A DNA stretch of 43,784 nt. It comes from a virus. Both the position numbers and the translations under genes were made by a program. Below the pieces are notes generated by a model that saw nothing but the letters and a program-made list of their open reading frames with translations, had not been told where the DNA came from and did no database searches. Where the stretch lies: IMG/VR virus record IMGVR_UViG_3300031223_000013, positions 1 to 43,784 of that record. One strand, written 5' to 3'. Each line of letters begins with the position of its first letter. Positions within the stretch are counted from its first letter, which is position 1. Positions 30,528-39,692 of the stretch are shown piece by piece.

Positions 30528-30570
30528 CCTACAACGCATTGGGTATGGTTAGTGCGGAATTAATAACTAA
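30528..30570 (+). repeat. cassette-like spacer, short copy
   Basis: ATTGCCTACAACGCATTGGG and TTAGTGCGGAATTAATAACT are joined here. Near-identical ends flank the longer spacer at 30862-30957 (ATTGCCTACAACGAATTGC and TTAGTGCGGGTTAATTAACT), so this looks like a deleted copy. Confidence 0.5.
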
Positions 30571-30580
30571 AATTTTAAAT

Positions 30581-30859
30581 ATGAACGTAATTGAAAAAAC
30601 AAGAAATGAGATAAAGGCTTATGTAAGGTCTTTAAATACTCCTGAAAACACAGTCTATCAAGAAAACGAATTACTTATTCTTTCTTGTTTTTCTAAAGCA
30701 CAGGAAATTTTTGAGAAAAACGAAAAGTTAGCATTAACTATACCCGTTGTCGTAGGGCACAGCGAACAGTTACCTAAGAGTTTAAGTAATAAGGCTTATA
30801 AGTGTGCTAATAAAATGACCTACGAAGGATTTGTTGAATGGTGGGATTTGCACTCTTAG
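30581..30859 (+). CDS. small unknown protein in the cassette-like array
   Basis: ATG 30581 (MNVIEKTRNEIKAYVRSLNT) gives 92 residues. The longer frame from 30539 would translate the spacer repeat and is rejected. The product is helical with a conserved-looking C-terminus (NKMTYEGFVEWWDLHS). It lies between two copies of the cassette-like spacer, as gene cassettes do. The function is unknown. Confidence 0.6.
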   Translation: MNVIEKTRNEIKAYVRSLNTPENTVYQENELLILSCFSKAQEIFEKNEKLALTIPVVVGHSEQLPKSLSNKAYKCANKMTYEGFVEWWDLHS

Positions 30860-30861
30860 TT

Positions 30862-30957
30862 AATTGCCTACAACGAATTGCATAAGGTTAAGCGATAGCG
30901 ACCCGCAGGGTTAACTTTATACGGTGTTATTATTAGTGCGGGTTAATTAACTATAAA
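30862..30957 (+). repeat. cassette-like spacer, long copy
   Basis: The ends ATAAGGTTAA (30885-30894) and TTAACTTTAT (30911-30920) pair at nine of ten positions around GCGATAGCGACCCGCAGG, and TTTATACGGTGTTAT (30916-30930) is identical to 7593-7607. Outer AAC and GTT bases fit an attC-like fold, but no integrase is present and the assignment is inference. Confidence 0.45.
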
Positions 30958-30969
30958 TTTATAAATAAG

Positions 30970-31152
30970 ATGAAGATAAGAAAGCCACAAGCAATTAAAC
31001 CCCTAATAGGATTAATACCTAAATCGATTAGACAAAGAGAAAGACTTAATGAGATAAGAGAAGCGATAGTAAGATACTATGATGCTGAAATGGAAATACC
31101 AATTAAATGGGTTGAAGAATACAATGAACTTATTAAATTAACGAAAGTCTAG
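30970..31152 (+). CDS. 60-residue basic protein in the cassette-like array
   Basis: The product (MKIRKPQAIKPLIGLIPKSI) has a proline-rich basic start and a helical remainder (RERLNEIREAIVRYYDAEME). It could bind nucleic acid, but no family is recognised. It follows the long cassette-like spacer, and more spacer-like sequence (ATAACGAAATGTATAAGGTT) follows its stop. Confidence 0.55.
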   Translation: MKIRKPQAIKPLIGLIPKSIRQRERLNEIREAIVRYYDAEMEIPIKWVEEYNELIKLTKV

Positions 31153-31197
31153 CATTAATTATAACGAAATGTATAAGGTTGAGCCATAGCAAAAAGT

Positions 31198-31244
31198 CAA
31201 ACTGTTGCACATATTGCAAAAAATGCAAACATTTGTACAGTTTG
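31198..31244. repeat. inverted repeat upstream of the HTH-phosphoesterase gene
   Basis: CAAACTGT (31198-31205) and ACAGTTTG (31237-31244) are perfect inverted copies around 31 bases that hold further TGCA-rich partial pairs. It may be an operator for the HTH protein encoded downstream or an RNA hairpin. Confidence 0.5.
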
Positions 31245-31307
31245 TTGCTAATTATGTAAAGAATTGCGTCTTGTAATACATAATATGTAAATACAAACAT
31301 ACATTAA

Positions 31308-32597
31308 ATGCAAGATAAGCGCACTAAAGACAATCTACTTATTAATTTTTTTAACACTAACCCACAAAGCATAAAAGAGTCTAGAAGTTCAATTGCCCGG
31401 ACACTAGGAATAAACAGAGGCACAGTTGCGAATTTTATAGAACGATCATTTAGCGAAGAGCAAATAGAGGCAATGTTGCGCGGTACACCGCCAAATTTAA
31501 TCATAAAACCAAAAAGTACAACGACAACTAGCGAATACAGTGATTTAGATAAACTCGACGATCCAAAAACATTCGATGAGTATTGTGAATTTTATCACAT
31601 ACCAACAAATAGTATAACAAGCGCTAAATTTGTAAATCATCACGGGCAAGAAGCATGGAACGTTGTATGTGACTTTACTCAAATCACCGAATTAGAATTA
31701 GATGAATACTTTGAAAGACTAAAAACAAGTCTTGCTGTACAAATTCCAGCAGTTACTATACCGGAAATCGATAGGTCAGAAGACCTCATTGGTTATCATA
31801 TGTATTACGCAGACAAGCACGTTGGTGCCAAAACGAGAGACAACAGCATATATAAAAACGACTGGGATGCCAACAAGCTACGTTCTAGACTAATGAAATC
31901 ATTAGAAGACTTAAAGCATACAGTTGCATATTTTGGCACGCTCGACAAAATACTTATATGTGACCTTGGTGATCCTGTTGATGGTTGGGACGGTAAAACA
32001 ACAAGAAAAAGTGCACATTCACTACCACAAAACATGGATAACAGGGAAACCTTTGACAACTATGTTGTAACAATGATTGAATGGTTTGACACAATAATCG
32101 CACTTGGCTATACAGATGAGTATGAATTCATATGTACTTCAAACGACAATCATGGTGGTGCATTTAGTTATATTGTCAACAGAACAGTTGAAATTTGGCT
32201 CAACACTAAATACCCACAAATTAAGACAACTATCAGTACTAAATTTGTAGAGCCTTACATTTATGGTGTACATGCATTCCTATTAACTCACGGTAAAGAC
32301 GAGGAAGATATGAAATCAGGCCTGCCACTAAATTTAGACCAAAAAACAGAATCATGGTTTGATGACTACTTAATTAATAACAAACTACTAGAGTACGAAT
32401 GTCATGTTATCAAAGGTGACCTACATCAAGAGGCACTTAACTACGGTAAACGTTTTCGTTACAGAAATGTACTTAGTCTTTATGGTTCTTCTGCTTGGAT
32501 GATGACAAACTTTGGTTCAGGACAAGCAGGTCTTAGTAATGAACTTGTATGGAAAAATCGTGCTAAGGTTATGCCTAGCCTAGTTAAATTAAATTAG
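31308..32597 (+). CDS. metallophosphoesterase with N-terminal helix-turn-helix
   Basis: The 429-residue protein has an HTH-like segment SRSSIARTLGINRGTVANFI (25-44), a linker, and a calcineurin-like phosphoesterase core with the motif order YADKHVG (167-173; DxH), LGDPVDG (220-226; GDxxD), SNDNHGG (278-284; the GNHE/D position), LTHGKD (326-331) and KGDLHQE (369-375; GxH position, with D and H). Such enzymes hydrolyse phosphodiesters or phosphomonoesters, often in nucleic acids. The HTH suggests sequence-guided action on DNA or autoregulation. An inverted repeat lies upstream. Related phage proteins are often annotated as DNA repair exonuclease or metallophosphatase; the substrate is unknown. 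Confidence 0.8.
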   Translation: MQDKRTKDNLLINFFNTNPQSIKESRSSIARTLGINRGTVANFIERSFSEEQIEAMLRGTPPNLIIKPKSTTTTSEYSDLDKLDDPKTFDEYCEFYHIPTNSITSAKFVNHHGQEAWNVVCDFTQITELELDEYFERLKTSLAVQIPAVTIPEIDRSEDLIGYHMYYADKHVGAKTRDNSIYKNDWDANKLRSRLMKSLEDLKHTVAYFGTLDKILICDLGDPVDGWDGKTTRKSAHSLPQNMDNRETFDNYVVTMIEWFDTIIALGYTDEYEFICTSNDNHGGAFSYIVNRTVEIWLNTKYPQIKTTISTKFVEPYIYGVHAFLLTHGKDEEDMKSGLPLNLDQKTESWFDDYLINNKLLEYECHVIKGDLHQEALNYGKRFRYRNVLSLYGSSAWMMTNFGSGQAGLSNELVWKNRAKVMPSLVKLN

Positions 32598-32609
32598 CGT
32601 AATGAAAAT

Positions 32610-32684
32610 ATGAAATCTTTAATGAGGCACACGCTTGCAAGAATACTCAGCAACCCTACAGTAGGAAAGGATGGTAACTCTTAA
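32610..32684 (+). CDS. 24-residue peptide with tag-like start
   Basis: ATG 32610 encodes MKSLMRHTLARILSNPTVGK and four more residues before TAA. The first four residues match the capsid-tag consensus, but no (I/L)xE site is present. It could be a degenerate remnant of a tagged gene or a leader peptide before the tagged gene at 32728. Confidence 0.35.
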   Translation: MKSLMRHTLARILSNPTVGKDGNS

Positions 32685-32727
32685 CACTTTTGAATACATA
32701 AATAAAATACGTACTAATTTTTAGAAT

Positions 32728-33294
32728 ATGAAAACATTAAAACAACACATAACCGAAAGCTTTCATGTATCAGAGGCTGCTAATTTTATTGCAACCACAA
32801 CATTAAAGCCTGGCGATAACTTGTCTAAATTTAAGGATGCACTACAGACTGATGATGGTTCAATAGGCAGTAGAGGCTTAAACAGTAAAGTGCTTAAGCA
32901 AGTCGAAAAAGAAATGGACAATAAAAATTCCAACATAGAAAAAATTGAGATTAGTGACAGTGGATACTTTTATATTTATACGGTTGACGATGGAATTTTT
33001 GACCCAGCCAATATGGAAGTACATAGTGAATGGATTGTTGGTGAACCTAGAACGCAAGAACGATTAGCGCAAGACATTGTAAAGAAATGGGCTTTTGACT
33101 TACGAGACGGTACAGCTATTAGCTGGGTATCAAATTCAAACTGGAACTATCATGAAAAGTCACGTTCAGAACAAACAGGAATTAATAAATTTGACTTACT
33201 AGTTAATGGTAAAGTAATTGGTAATGGTAAAGATGCAAATGCAATATTGTCTGTTATCAAGTCAAATATTAGATTGTTTAAAGACTTAAAGTAA
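32728..33294 (+). CDS. capsid-targeted cargo protein, 188 residues
   Basis: The product begins MKTLKQHITESFHVSEAANF, with candidate cuts after Ile-Thr-Glu (8-10) and Val-Ser-Glu (14-16). The mature domain of about 170 residues looks alpha-beta, with a likely sheet in KIEISDSGYFYIYTVDDGIF and a Trp-rich segment around AISWVSNSNWNYHEKS. No active-site pattern is recognised. A strong terminator follows, and the virion module begins directly after it, which fits late expression of a packaged protein. Confidence 0.82.
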   Translation: MKTLKQHITESFHVSEAANFIATTTLKPGDNLSKFKDALQTDDGSIGSRGLNSKVLKQVEKEMDNKNSNIEKIEISDSGYFYIYTVDDGIFDPANMEVHSEWIVGEPRTQERLAQDIVKKWAFDLRDGTAISWVSNSNWNYHEKSRSEQTGINKFDLLVNGKVIGNGKDANAILSVIKSNIRLFKDLK

Positions 33295-33316
33295 AGAATC
33301 AAGTAGGGCACAACAA

Positions 33317-33350
33317 GAGGCGACTTTTTATCTAAAGTTGCCTCTTTTTG
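33317..33350 (+). terminator. rho-independent terminator
   Basis: GAGGCGACTT and AAGTTGCCTC pair over ten positions (one G-T) and are followed by TTTTT. It separates the tagged gene from the virion module. Confidence 0.9.
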
Positions 33351-33381
33351 TGCAGTGATATATATTACATAAACAACGACT

Positions 33382-34947
33382 ATGGCATTGTATCAAACAA
33401 CAACAGATTGCACACGAATTTTATATTTTGAATCCGTGTTGACGTGTGACACAATAGCCATATCTGATGACATGTCAGGTTTTGCACCAACAGTACTACT
33501 TTGGTCTTACAGTTTAGATCAGTCAACCTGGTCTGAATGGACTACAGCAGAAGACAGTTTGGCAGAAGCAGCAGGCGATGTTGGTTGGGGTTCAGTTGAT
33601 GTATTTTTACGAGTTCAGGTTACAACAGTAAAGATTGCTTCTGATACAGGCTTTGCTAATTATCAAATAAACTCAATTGAGTTTGACTCAGTCAGCGTTG
33701 GGGTTAGAAATATAGAAATTGTTTCATCGACAGTACTAATTAACACAAGAAAAAAAGGCCTACTTAATCCATATAGGAACGTTGACCCACAAAGGGTGTT
33801 GTTCAATAAGATGTCAAGGTCAGTATCTGATATTTTTGGCTTTATTTGCATTTATTTTAGAGTTGAACCAGACGAGTCAACATCTGACATTACGTTTAAG
33901 TCATACAGGCTGTCAGACGTTGCAGATTTTAAGTCACTACAAGTTGTTATTAATGAAAACGAACTTCCTGGTAACAGAATGGTTTACTCTGAGCTTGACA
34001 TTGACTTCCAGGACGAATTAGAAATTCACATAGTAAAAGAAGTCTGGCAAGAAGTGTTTGGTACAAGTCAACCTGACGCTAATGACTTTTTGTACTTACC
34101 GCTAACAAATAGAATGTACGAAGTTAACACGGCCAGTAGCGGTGATACATTTATGAACGTTTCCCCATTTTGGAAAGCATATCTAGTTCGATACGAAAAC
34201 CGTGCAAGTGTTAACAAAGATGATGATGCATTCGCTAAGCTTAGCGAATATGCAGATTTTGCTCATGATTTTGAATCAGAAAAGCAAGAAGAAGAGTTGT
34301 TTGATGCAGTTAAGCCATTTGCTAAAGTTAAGCTGGATGATCGTGACCTTGCTGTTGCCACTGGCGGTATTAGTGTTGGTGACCTTGATACGATAAGATA
34401 TTCTTACAATTGGAACAAGGTTGCGATAGACACTGCTGCGTTTAACTATCCTTTTGTTGCGACTGCAAATCAAGTGTCCCTAATTGCCTGGTTTAAGCCA
34501 ACTGTAGAAGGTCAGGTCATGGCACAACTTGGAGAGTTGTCACTAAGATGGTCAAATTCTGGACCAAGTGTTATGATGAAAAATGAACTGTTAATTGTTG
34601 CCAGTAGCATAGTACCAAACACTACACTAGAGCTTGGCTCTTTTTACGGGCTAGTTATGAATTGGCAGGCACTAGCCGAAACAAAAATAGTTACACTAAC
34701 TGTATTTGACACTAACCTAGATAAACTTTTCGAAGTAAGTGATACTAATGCAATTGAAATAGAAAGACCAACGAGTCTTGACATTATGGGTCAGTTACAA
34801 TGTGCAAACATTAGAGTAGGGAAGCAGTTTATTGCACCTAGTGCAATGATTGCTGAATTGTCTACCCTATTGCCTAGCTCTTCTGCCTACTATGTTTTAG
34901 ATAACGCAATACCAACATTGTCAGAACCAACCACTGACGTAAACTAA
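33382..34947 (+). CDS. virion structural protein, neck-like with LamG-like C-terminus
   Basis: The 521-residue protein has a beta-rich N-terminus, then a middle region (about 190-270) containing ELEIHIVKEVWQEVFGT and DFLYLPLTNRMYEVN, which recalls T4 gp14-type neck proteins, where an interface description of this kind (PLT.R.YEVN) recurs. The C-terminal 150 residues (VSLIAWFKPTVEGQVMAQLG...) read like a concanavalin/LamG-type beta sandwich of the sort used for glycan or protein contact. It is first in the run of virion genes leading to the portal. The neck assignment is a motif-level inference; the structural role is more secure. Confidence 0.6.
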   Translation: MALYQTTTDCTRILYFESVLTCDTIAISDDMSGFAPTVLLWSYSLDQSTWSEWTTAEDSLAEAAGDVGWGSVDVFLRVQVTTVKIASDTGFANYQINSIEFDSVSVGVRNIEIVSSTVLINTRKKGLLNPYRNVDPQRVLFNKMSRSVSDIFGFICIYFRVEPDESTSDITFKSYRLSDVADFKSLQVVINENELPGNRMVYSELDIDFQDELEIHIVKEVWQEVFGTSQPDANDFLYLPLTNRMYEVNTASSGDTFMNVSPFWKAYLVRYENRASVNKDDDAFAKLSEYADFAHDFESEKQEEELFDAVKPFAKVKLDDRDLAVATGGISVGDLDTIRYSYNWNKVAIDTAAFNYPFVATANQVSLIAWFKPTVEGQVMAQLGELSLRWSNSGPSVMMKNELLIVASSIVPNTTLELGSFYGLVMNWQALAETKIVTLTVFDTNLDKLFEVSDTNAIEIERPTSLDIMGQLQCANIRVGKQFIAPSAMIAELSTLLPSSSAYYVLDNAIPTLSEPTTDVN

Positions 34948-34961
34948 ATAATTATAAAAAT

Positions 34962-35750
34962 ATGGCTAAGGACACAAGAAACCCAGGTGATGATATGTTC
35001 CAGCAAATGGAAGACGTATTAGGCACTGGTGGTGACATGAAACAATATGAAAAGTATGAAACTTTTGATGTTGAAACTAAAATTACTGAACTAGAAGAAA
35101 AAGCTAAGGCTCTTATTGTTCAAATTTGTAACGTATACATTAAGGTTACTGATGATGCTGATAGTGAATACATATCGTCTATTAGTCATGCAGAAAAAAC
35201 AAACCTTGTTGTACTAATGAAGCAAGTAAAATATTCAGAGCATATTATTGACAGTCTAATGAGGCAGTTAGATGCTGGAGGCTACATGGACCCCAGCATT
35301 TACGAAACAATTAGGGAAATGCAAAAATCAACAATAAGCATAACTCTAGAAATATCAAGATACATTAGAACCCTGCCTGAATATTTCAAGTTTATCAAAA
35401 AAGAAATATCACTGTCAAAGGCTGATGACCTACATGAAATTGAAATTCAAGAAGGAAGGAGCAGGCAAGACAGTACTAGGAAAATAGGGCAGGCAGCAAA
35501 CGAAGAAGAGTTTACAACATCAATGCCTGTTCGAGGTACTAGAGAATTAATGTTGCATATTGCTGATAGTTCAAAGTCACTAGACAATGCAATTAAAAAT
35601 GCTGACACTGTTGTAGCAACACCAATTAGTGTTGACGACATAGATGATGAAGATGAAGATGAAGATGACACCATAAGTGATGAAGACAAGCCATATGAAG
35701 AGTCATTAGAAGACTTTGACATTGAAGAGTCCAAAGACGATGACGAGTAA
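34962..35750 (+). CDS. helical virion-module protein with acidic tail
   Basis: The 262 residues are almost all helical from 25 to 160 (for example KITELEEKAKALIVQICNVY and YETIREMQKSTISITLEISR) and end in a very acidic tail (DDIDDEDEDEDDTISDED). It sits between the neck-like protein and the large structural protein. In T4 the small terminase lies in this part of the map and also has a helical core, so that is one possibility; a scaffold or chaperone is another. There is no clear homology to either. Confidence 0.75.
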   Translation: MAKDTRNPGDDMFQQMEDVLGTGGDMKQYEKYETFDVETKITELEEKAKALIVQICNVYIKVTDDADSEYISSISHAEKTNLVVLMKQVKYSEHIIDSLMRQLDAGGYMDPSIYETIREMQKSTISITLEISRYIRTLPEYFKFIKKEISLSKADDLHEIEIQEGRSRQDSTRKIGQAANEEEFTTSMPVRGTRELMLHIADSSKSLDNAIKNADTVVATPISVDDIDDEDEDEDDTISDEDKPYEESLEDFDIEESKDDDE

Positions 35751-35770
35751 GACTCTTAAACGTCTTTTTT
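35747..35770 (+). terminator. possible short terminator
   Basis: AAGAC and GTCTT pair around eight bases and are followed by six T residues. The stem is short, so some read-through is likely. Confidence 0.5.
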
Positions 35771-35803
35771 CTTTAAAGATATATATACTATAAAGCCACA
35801 TGT

Positions 35804-38800
35804 ATGTCAACTTTTTCATTAAATAAAACAAATCCTCGTCTTAGCGGTAACATAAAAATAGTTATCGACTCTAAGTCTAAGATGTTTATAGAGTCAATAA
35901 ACTCAAGTGAATACTTGTCCAGATCATTGTTTAAAGGCTTTGAATGGAACAATCAGCTTGCCTATGGCACAAACGTTAGAAATTGGTGTAGTCAATTTAC
36001 AGACATTAACATATTGTATGATGTTGTTGATGAGTCACAATTTAACCCGAACGATAGTTTTGCATTGCAATACCAGCAAATATATAATTGGGGTTGCTAT
36101 TCAGAAGAGTCTCAACTGGTTGATGAAAATATGCGATTCCTTGCACCTATTCATGTTGGACAAGACAGTGAAGCATGGCCTGACCTGTTTGTTGTCTTTC
36201 GTGTGCCTGAAACTCAATTCCTTGCATATGATCAAGACTCTCCAGTATCACACTGGATAAATGAAGGCACACTTGTTCATGTTCAAAACCTAGACATCAT
36301 AAAAAAGTCTGTATTTAGTCAGCTTGAACCGACAACAATAGACGCTCAATTTGATCAAGGTATTGGTACTGTTGGATTAAATGTTAAGACTGGTCAATGG
36401 AACAGGGCTGAAGAGGACACAATAGAACAACTACTTAGAAACGAAACAACAATAACTGAATTTGACAATTGGATTACGAATAGTTTTAAAAGACAAGGTC
36501 TTTTGTATTCATCGATAGCAAATTTAGAGTTTGCATTTACAGACTCGACAGCAGACAACAAATTTGCAAGATACGTTGGTTTTTATGTTAAACAAAACGA
36601 TGTTGATTTTGAAACATTACGTGAATATCAAGGTTCTGGTGCTATTAGACTTATCCAAACTGAAACAGGCATAGACAAGTTTAGTCAACTTGATGAAGAG
36701 TCAACATATTATGAACAATCTTTTAGTCGTTATGCTAACAGCTTTGGTGCACAAAAGCCTGCACTGTTAGAATTTAAGTTTAGACTTAGACCTGCACTGG
36801 GTCAGGAGTTTAAAATATTACTGCAAGACCAAGTTGAATATAGTGTGTTGTTCACAGCTAACAATATAGGTCGTAATGCACAAGAAACAACAGCACTATT
36901 AATAAATGACATTAACAATAATTACAAAGGTCAGCAGTCAACAGTTACTGCACAAATGGTTAATGGTTGGATCAGACTAGAGTCAGGTTCAAGACTAGGT
37001 AGATTTAACCAGTTAAGCATTGATGTACCCAATGCATTTATTGTACGAAAACCAGCATATGACAAGACTTCATGGGCCAACAACTTTATTGGTGGTAGTC
37101 TTGCAACAGTTGTACTAAATGAATTTATAAACCCAGAAGTGTACCCTGTCCTTATGTACCTTAACAGCGCAGGTGAAAAGAAAAAGAGTAAAATTGTTCA
37201 GGTTTCGAATTGGAAGGGTGACTGGTTATACAAACTTGATGAGGATTGTGATCACACAGTTGAGCCAGATCATATTTGGTTTGTTAAAGAGCTTAGAAGC
37301 CAGCCTATACTGGGTTCAATACAAGAGCATAGAGCCCTAGATTTTGACCAAACAGCATCAGATCATAGCGAAGTACTAGACTTTGACCTTGACATGTATA
37401 GAGACTGGTTGCTAGACAAACTTGCATCACCAGATCATATTGGTGATGCAGTAAATTGGGCAGGTGCCAGTTCTGAAAGTGCACTAACAGCAACAGAACT
37501 TGCTGACTATAAAGAAGTCGTTAGGTCAAAATTGCTTAACTACTTTAATAGTATTTCAATTAACGAAGAGTTCCTATATGACAGCGTAGACCTACTAACT
37601 TTACAGTCTAGAACGATTGATAATGAGTATAAAAGACTACAAGAAGTAGACAACCGGGCACTCTCAAAGAGCAACAGATTATTTCAATATGTAAACAAGT
37701 GGCAATACAATATGGGTCAAGATGCATACATGAGACCTTATAGACTTAATGTGTCATTACCGTTTAGATATGATGGCTTTATACCTGCGCACAGCCAAAA
37801 TGACCGAGATATTAGTGGCCATACACATGCTTGGTTTGTACTAGGTGAAGGTCTACCACAATACATTGAACAAAATGACAAATGGGGTCCAGCCTTGTTG
37901 TCATACACTAAAATGCCAATTGGTACTGCAGAATTGATCGGTACTGACAGTGATGCATATGAACAACTAAAGTATGAAACAGTTCGGGCTACATACGAAG
38001 GTTGGTCTGATATTAAGTATGATCCAATACAAGAAGCCTGCTATGCATTTTTTAGAGGTGTACTGTATCGATTCGAAGACATAACTCTTGGTGATTATAG
38101 ATTTAGTGTCATACTGAAAACAAGTGAACCAATACTTGATGACGTTTTTACTACCGAGTTTATACAAAACGACCAGTTTAAAACATTAACGTTGGTTGTT
38201 AATTTCTACATTCCTGATCCAATACTTACTTCCTTAGAAACAGGAAACGAAAATTACGTATTGGACCGTTCACTACTTTACTTTAGCAATGAAATATTAA
38301 AAACTTCTGACAACAGCATAGACTTTGACACTGATGATATAAGTCTAAGACTATACGATAGGACAACAGCAAAGGTGTACCTAGGTGGTGTAGTAACGCA
38401 AGACTGGTACTATAACAGTAACATAGGTAATATTATTTATGTTGCTAGAGGTGACCGCAGCAGATTTAGTACACTGTTTACAGACTTGTTTAGAATTGGT
38501 GACGACTTTACAATAAATTACACAATGTCTACTGATGACAACAATCCATTTTATGGTATGACTATTACATTTCAAGATATGGTTGAAGTCACAGATGACT
38601 ATTTTTGGTGTAAGCATATAGTCGTTAAGTCTAACTTATCAATTGACCCTGATGGTGTTAATGACTTGAACATTGCAGATAACGTTGTACAATCAGTAAC
38701 AGAGCAAAACGTACTGACTGAATTTTTACAAAATCCTTTACTGTTTACACAAAACAATACGATATACATTTCAAGGGCTATTGCTTATGAAAACGCAATA

Positions 38801-39688
38801 TACGATAAAATAGTAAACGCTAGGGCAAACAACGCCCGATACAAAGAATTAAGTCTTGCCAACTTTCGAAACTATATTAGTAACACTGCAATTGCTAGGC
38901 GTGGTGGCGATGGCAACTTCTTAAAATTCAACATTTTACCGCCAACAGAAATGCAAATATTGGTAAAGTTACAGGCTGAAAGTGGTCAACTGGGACTTTT
39001 GCAAAATCCATATTGGTTTCCTATTAGCAGACATTCTGGTCAGTTTAAGCCAATAACAAAATTGATACTAAAGGCAAAAGACAGTGAACAGTTTAGTTCT
39101 GTTTTCCCTACAGAATTAATAGACACTGCTAGTTATAGACTTAATATTTCTAAAAACGTGACAGGTGACCGTTTTAGAACTGAAAAGTACAATGAGTTTA
39201 TCCCTAGTACAACTAGGCAAGATCATTGGTCGTACATTAGCGCAATTACTGGTCAGTTAATATCTAGAAAGTCATTGCCTTGGCTAGTATACCCATCAGA
39301 ACATAAAGGTTTTGCTAGTCTTGTTTTTAATTCACAAGAGGTGATTACTGTAACTTCAGCAGTTCAGACTGTAATTAGCTTAGATGTATTGCTAAAGTCA
39401 AGAGTTTATTCATGGCTCAGTCTTAACACATTAGCACTAACACAAAATCAAAAGTTTGACCTGCTTAACTTGTATTACGATGTAACACCAGAAACAGTAG
39501 ACAACTATGATACAAACTCATTAATTGTTCGTGGCTTTTTAGAAAGCACATTTGGTAAAGTTTACAGAATTGATAGTATCAGTACGAACACCGGCGTGAT
39601 TGTTCAATTTAATAAGGATAGTCTAATGCTTACTATGATTGACATACCAGTCGACGCAACTTCACTTATAATTAAATTCATAAGATAA
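35804..39688 (+). CDS. large virion structural protein, 1294 residues
   Basis: The protein is rich in beta patterns and aromatic residues and has no enzyme motif. The N-terminus (MSTFSLNKTNPRLSGNIKIV) and segments such as NWGCYSEESQLVDENMRFLA, then WPDLFVVFRVPE, look like a conserved architecture for assembly into the virion. Placement between neck-like and portal genes suggests a tail, sheath-associated or connector component. T4 has no protein of this size at this map position, so it may be specific to this phage group. An AT-rich, late-promoter-like stretch (ATATATATACTATAAAG) precedes the start. Confidence 0.78.
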   Translation: MSTFSLNKTNPRLSGNIKIVIDSKSKMFIESINSSEYLSRSLFKGFEWNNQLAYGTNVRNWCSQFTDINILYDVVDESQFNPNDSFALQYQQIYNWGCYSEESQLVDENMRFLAPIHVGQDSEAWPDLFVVFRVPETQFLAYDQDSPVSHWINEGTLVHVQNLDIIKKSVFSQLEPTTIDAQFDQGIGTVGLNVKTGQWNRAEEDTIEQLLRNETTITEFDNWITNSFKRQGLLYSSIANLEFAFTDSTADNKFARYVGFYVKQNDVDFETLREYQGSGAIRLIQTETGIDKFSQLDEESTYYEQSFSRYANSFGAQKPALLEFKFRLRPALGQEFKILLQDQVEYSVLFTANNIGRNAQETTALLINDINNNYKGQQSTVTAQMVNGWIRLESGSRLGRFNQLSIDVPNAFIVRKPAYDKTSWANNFIGGSLATVVLNEFINPEVYPVLMYLNSAGEKKKSKIVQVSNWKGDWLYKLDEDCDHTVEPDHIWFVKELRSQPILGSIQEHRALDFDQTASDHSEVLDFDLDMYRDWLLDKLASPDHIGDAVNWAGASSESALTATELADYKEVVRSKLLNYFNSISINEEFLYDSVDLLTLQSRTIDNEYKRLQEVDNRALSKSNRLFQYVNKWQYNMGQDAYMRPYRLNVSLPFRYDGFIPAHSQNDRDISGHTHAWFVLGEGLPQYIEQNDKWGPALLSYTKMPIGTAELIGTDSDAYEQLKYETVRATYEGWSDIKYDPIQEACYAFFRGVLYRFEDITLGDYRFSVILKTSEPILDDVFTTEFIQNDQFKTLTLVVNFYIPDPILTSLETGNENYVLDRSLLYFSNEILKTSDNSIDFDTDDISLRLYDRTTAKVYLGGVVTQDWYYNSNIGNIIYVARGDRSRFSTLFTDLFRIGDDFTINYTMSTDDNNPFYGMTITFQDMVEVTDDYFWCKHIVVKSNLSIDPDGVNDLNIADNVVQSVTEQNVLTEFLQNPLLFTQNNTIYISRAIAYENAIYDKIVNARANNARYKELSLANFRNYISNTAIARRGGDGNFLKFNILPPTEMQILVKLQAESGQLGLLQNPYWFPISRHSGQFKPITKLILKAKDSEQFSSVFPTELIDTASYRLNISKNVTGDRFRTEKYNEFIPSTTRQDHWSYISAITGQLISRKSLPWLVYPSEHKGFASLVFNSQEVITVTSAVQTVISLDVLLKSRVYSWLSLNTLALTQNQKFDLLNLYYDVTPETVDNYDTNSLIVRGFLESTFGKVYRIDSISTNTGVIVQFNKDSLMLTMIDIPVDATSLIIKFIR

Positions 39689-39692
39689 CTAT

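Noticed and set aside
35804-39688. T4 gp18 tail sheath identity for the 1294-residue protein
   Set aside because: It is about twice the usual sheath length and shows no sheath motif that I can recognise, so only a general structural call is made.
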